DNA from: Acidilobaceae archaeon
GTDB taxonomy: Archaea; Thermoproteota; Thermoprotei_A; Sulfolobales; Acidilobaceae
Assembly: GCA_027057815.1 (NCBI GenBank)
Contig: JALURD010000031.1
Coordinates: 1-6,491, forward strand
Direction: 5' to 3'
DNA length: 6,491 nucleotides
The notes below the pieces were generated by a model that worked only from the letters and a program-made list of their open reading frames with translations, had not been told where the DNA came from and did not search any database. Below are positions 5,110 through 6,491 of this stretch, piece by piece. A program made the translations under genes and the position numbers. Each line of letters begins with the position of its first letter. The first letter of the stretch is position 1.

Positions 5110-5619
5110 TTAGCTTGTGCTGGCCTCCGCTCTCTCCTTAAATGGACTGCCCGGCGCATAGTCTATGAGTTCTTCTTCCTCCCTAGATACTAGGTAGCCG
5201 GGCGACGTCACCCTCCTGCCATTGATGGCTATGTGGCCGTGAACTATCAGCTGGCGGGCCTGCATGATAGTCTTGGCGAGACCCTTCCTGTACACTATGG
5301 TCTGGAGCCTCCTCTCCAGGATATGCTCCGCCGTCAAGCCAAGCACGTCGTCTAGCGAGGCATTCTTGTCCACGAGTCCCATCCTGTAAAGCCTATCGAG
5401 AAGGGCGCGCTCCCTCTCGGCTCTAACGGACTCGGGTAGGGCGAGCAGGCTCCTGGCCAGGTGCCTGAACTTCCTCGCGAGAGTGGCTGCCTTCCACAGC
5501 TCCTTCTTGTTCTTCAAGCCATACCTGCCGACCAGCTCCAGCTCCTTTATGAGCCTCTCCTTAATCCATGGATGCTTAGGGCCCTCCCACTTCTTCCTAG
5601 GCTTCCTTGGATCCCCCAC
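5110..5619 (-). CDS. rps4: 30S ribosomal protein S4 (uS4), archaeal type
   Basis: S4 is a primary 16S rRNA-binding protein that nucleates assembly of the small-subunit body. The archaeal or eukaryotic (S9e-like) N-terminus GDPRKPRKKWEGPKHPW occupies residues 2-18. The S4 RNA-binding domain spans about 103-148, with LERRLQTIVYRKGLAKT and ARQLIVHGHIAINGRRVTSPGYLV. The acidic patch REEEELIDYAPGSPF follows. The full length is 169 residues. The frame can be opened six codons earlier at a GTG (5637), but the family starts at the GDP motif and the purine-rich GGGGTGGT just before 5619 acts as SD, so GTG at 5619 is chosen. This leaves 20 bases between the rps13 stop and the start. The order S13-S4-S11-RpoD is the usual archaeal order, differing from the bacterial S13-S11-S4. 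Confidence 0.96.
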   Translation of the reverse strand: MGDPRKPRKKWEGPKHPWIKERLIKELELVGRYGLKNKKELWKAATLARKFRHLARSLLALPESVRAERERALLDRLYRMGLVDKNASLDDVLGLTAEHILERRLQTIVYRKGLAKTIMQARQLIVHGHIAINGRRVTSPGYLVSREEEELIDYAPGSPFKERAEASTS

Positions 5620-5639
5620 CAGACACCACCCCTGCACGT

Positions 5640-6092
5640 CTACTTCTTCTTCTTGGTCACTCCAATGGTCATACCCAGTCTGCCGGTAGTATGGGTCCTC
5701 TGGCCCCTAACCTTGAGCCCGAGTTTGTGCCTGACACCCCTCCAGCTGCCTATCTTGATCTCCCTCTCGATGTCCCTCCTCGCGTGGAAGATTAACTCGG
5801 CCCCTATGAGATGCTTGTCCTCGCCAGTCTCGTAGTCCTTCCTCCTATTGTAGAGCCAGGCGGGTAAGCCAAGTTTCCTGATATCGCTTACAGCCTCCTC
5901 TATACGCTTAACCTGCTCTTCGGTCAGGAAGCCAGCCCTCATCTCCGGGTCGAGGCCGAGCATCCTTATTATCGCGTAGGCCGTCGTGACACCTATGCCT
6001 TTAATCGCGGCTAGGGCGTAAGGTAGCTTGAGCTCGCCCCTAATGTCCGTGCCTGCGATCCTTATGATATACCTGAACTGTTGTTCAGCCAA
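5640..6092 (-). CDS. rps13: 30S ribosomal protein S13 (uS13)
   Basis: S13 lies in the head of the small subunit and forms the intersubunit bridges to 5S rRNA/L5. With a TTG start at 6092 the protein has 150 residues, typical for archaea. Features are EQQFRYIIRIAGTDIRGEL at the start, the helix-two-turn-helix region with IKGIGVTTAYAI (30-41), the helical segment LTEEQVKRIEEAVSDIRKLGLPAWLYNRRKDYETG (56-90) and the conserved GSWRGVRHKLGLKVRGQRTHTTGR (115-138), ending in a lysine run. TTG at 6092 has GGAGG six bases upstream. The frame is open further, to a GTG at 6110 and a TTG at 6170, but those extra residues are unlike the family and span the likely promoter. This is the first gene of the long operon. 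The lysine codons at the end are followed 20 bases later by rps4. Confidence 0.95.
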   Translation of the reverse strand: MAEQQFRYIIRIAGTDIRGELKLPYALAAIKGIGVTTAYAIIRMLGLDPEMRAGFLTEEQVKRIEEAVSDIRKLGLPAWLYNRRKDYETGEDKHLIGAELIFHARRDIEREIKIGSWRGVRHKLGLKVRGQRTHTTGRLGMTIGVTKKKK

Positions 6093-6097
6093 GCCTT

Positions 6098-6103
6098 CCC
6101 TCC
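6098..6103 (-). promoter_or_regulatory. Shine-Dalgarno deciding the rps13 start
   Basis: GGAGGG with six bases after its GGAGG core before the TTG at 6092. The GTG at 6110 has only a GGAG one base away, too close to work, so the TTG is favoured. Confidence 0.65.
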
Positions 6104-6140
6104 ACCTCACACTCCTAGCTGGCCCGGGCTGTCGAGGGCA

Positions 6141-6147
6141 AATAAAA
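6141..6147 (-). promoter_or_regulatory. Probable TATA box of the rps13-rps2 operon
   Basis: TTTTATT is the most TATA-like element in the gap between L7Ae and rps13. At the usual 25-28 bases, transcription would start near 6118, giving a leader of about 25 bases that keeps the SD at 6103-6098. The surrounding sequence is GC-rich, which makes the AT block stand out. The exact start is inferred. Confidence 0.45.
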
Positions 6148-6162
6148 CTGCAGTCGCTGGCG

Positions 6163-6176
6163 TTAAACAAAGAAGG
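6163..6176 (-). terminator. Possible T-rich terminator of the L7Ae gene
   Basis: A pyrimidine- and T-rich stretch (CCTTCTTTGTTTAA) about 50 bases after the L7Ae stop resembles the T-tract terminators of archaea, with no hairpin. It could equally be part of the upstream promoter region of rps13. Transcription reading through from L7Ae into rps13 is possible, since both are on the same strand. Confidence 0.3.
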
Positions 6177-6222
6177 CGTGGCGCGCTAGGAGCCTGCAAG
6201 TGATAGGGCTGCGTTAGGAGGG

Positions 6223-6491
6223 CTAGACTCCAGCCTTGGCGCGGAGCTCCTTGACCTTCTCGATTATCTCGTTTACTAGCGGCGCGGCGTCTCCTGGCTC
6301 GATTATGGCTGCACTGGCAGCCTGGACCTCAATACCGGCGGCCTCGCCTAGCTTCATTTTGCTAGGAACGTAGACGTAGGGTATCTTCTTTTCGTCACAC
6401 AGTATCGGTAGGTGCATCACGATCTCCGGAGGATCAACGTCCTCGGCTATAATGACTAGCTTTGCCTGGCCTCTCTCGCATGCCTTAGTAG
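6223..6491 (-). CDS. rpl7ae: 50S ribosomal protein L7Ae, 5'-truncated by window edge
   Basis: The last 88 codons of L7Ae are present (first whole codon at 6489); about 35-40 N-terminal residues lie beyond the window. The visible part starts TKACERGQAKLVIIAEDVDPPEI and continues through VMHLPILCDEKKIPYVYVPSK and KLGEAAGIE to the end VKELRAKAGV, matching the family closely. L7Ae binds kink-turn RNA and in archaea serves in the large subunit, in box C/D and H/ACA guide RNPs and in RNase P. The conserved GTNE motif that contacts the K-turn would lie just off the edge. A GTG at 6420 is an internal valine, not a start. The gene lies 130 bases before the rps13 start, on the same strand, and may form its own unit. 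Confidence 0.96.
   Translation of the reverse strand, partial: TKACERGQAKLVIIAEDVDPPEIVMHLPILCDEKKIPYVYVPSKMKLGEAAGIEVQAASAAIIEPGDAAPLVNEIIEKVKELRAKAGV

Noticed and set aside
5461..5835. 124-codon open frame on the plus strand, with shorter ones nested at 5483-5689 and 5607-5795
   Set aside because: Antisense to rps4 and rps13, whose identity is certain. The translations are low-complexity Leu/Pro/Ser-rich shadows of Arg/Lys/Glu-rich ribosomal genes.
6093..6170. 26-residue N-terminal extension of S13
   Set aside because: Not like S13 family starts; it would cover the TATA-like box and ignore the good SD before the TTG at 6092.

Overview
The window is archaeal. It carries the conserved S13 to S2 ribosomal protein and RNA polymerase gene string with archaeal or eukaryotic-type members: RpoD/Rpo3, RpoN/Rpo10, L18e and L7Ae. 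A high-GC sequence, an excess of AGG arginine codons, GTG or TTG starts in nearly every gene, purine-rich Shine-Dalgarno (SD) sites and a probable leaderless promoter all point to a hyperthermophilic crenarchaeon (Thermoproteota). Desulfurococcales or Pyrodictiales relatives seem most likely, but I cannot name the species.

Every gene found lies on the minus strand, so transcription runs from high to low coordinates. At the right edge (6491-6223) is the 3' part of the L7Ae gene. A gap of about 130 bases (6222-6093) contains a T-rich stretch and a likely TATA box. It is followed by the long operon rps13, rps4, rps11, rpoD, rpl18e, rpl13, rps9, rpoN, rps2 (6092-1664). Junctions inside the operon are tight. 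Three are 4-base GTGA stop/start overlaps (rpoD/rpl18e, rpl13/rps9, rpoN/rps2). In several others the SD of the next gene lies in or beside the last codons of the previous one, which suggests translational coupling. The operon ends with a TrmB-type winged-helix regulator (1654-881). It starts only nine bases after the rps2 stop, and its SD is made from the last arginine codons and stop of rps2.

After a 91-base gap holding promoter-like sequence and an 8-bp direct repeat, a second two-gene unit begins: a small unknown helical protein (789-520), then a DHH-family phosphoesterase (523-1, cut by the window edge), overlapping by 4 bases.

Functionally the window is dominated by small-subunit ribosome assembly (S13, S4, S11, S9, S2), large-subunit proteins (L13, L18e, L7Ae) and the RNA polymerase assembly platform (Rpo3, Rpo10). 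The less ordinary parts are the regulator attached to the end of the ribosomal operon, the absence of rpoK and eno between rpoN and rps2, cysteine-rich segments in RpoD and S9, and the unknown protein paired with the DHH enzyme. I see no CRISPR array, mobile element, tRNA or rRNA, and no gene-free stretch longer than about 130 bases.
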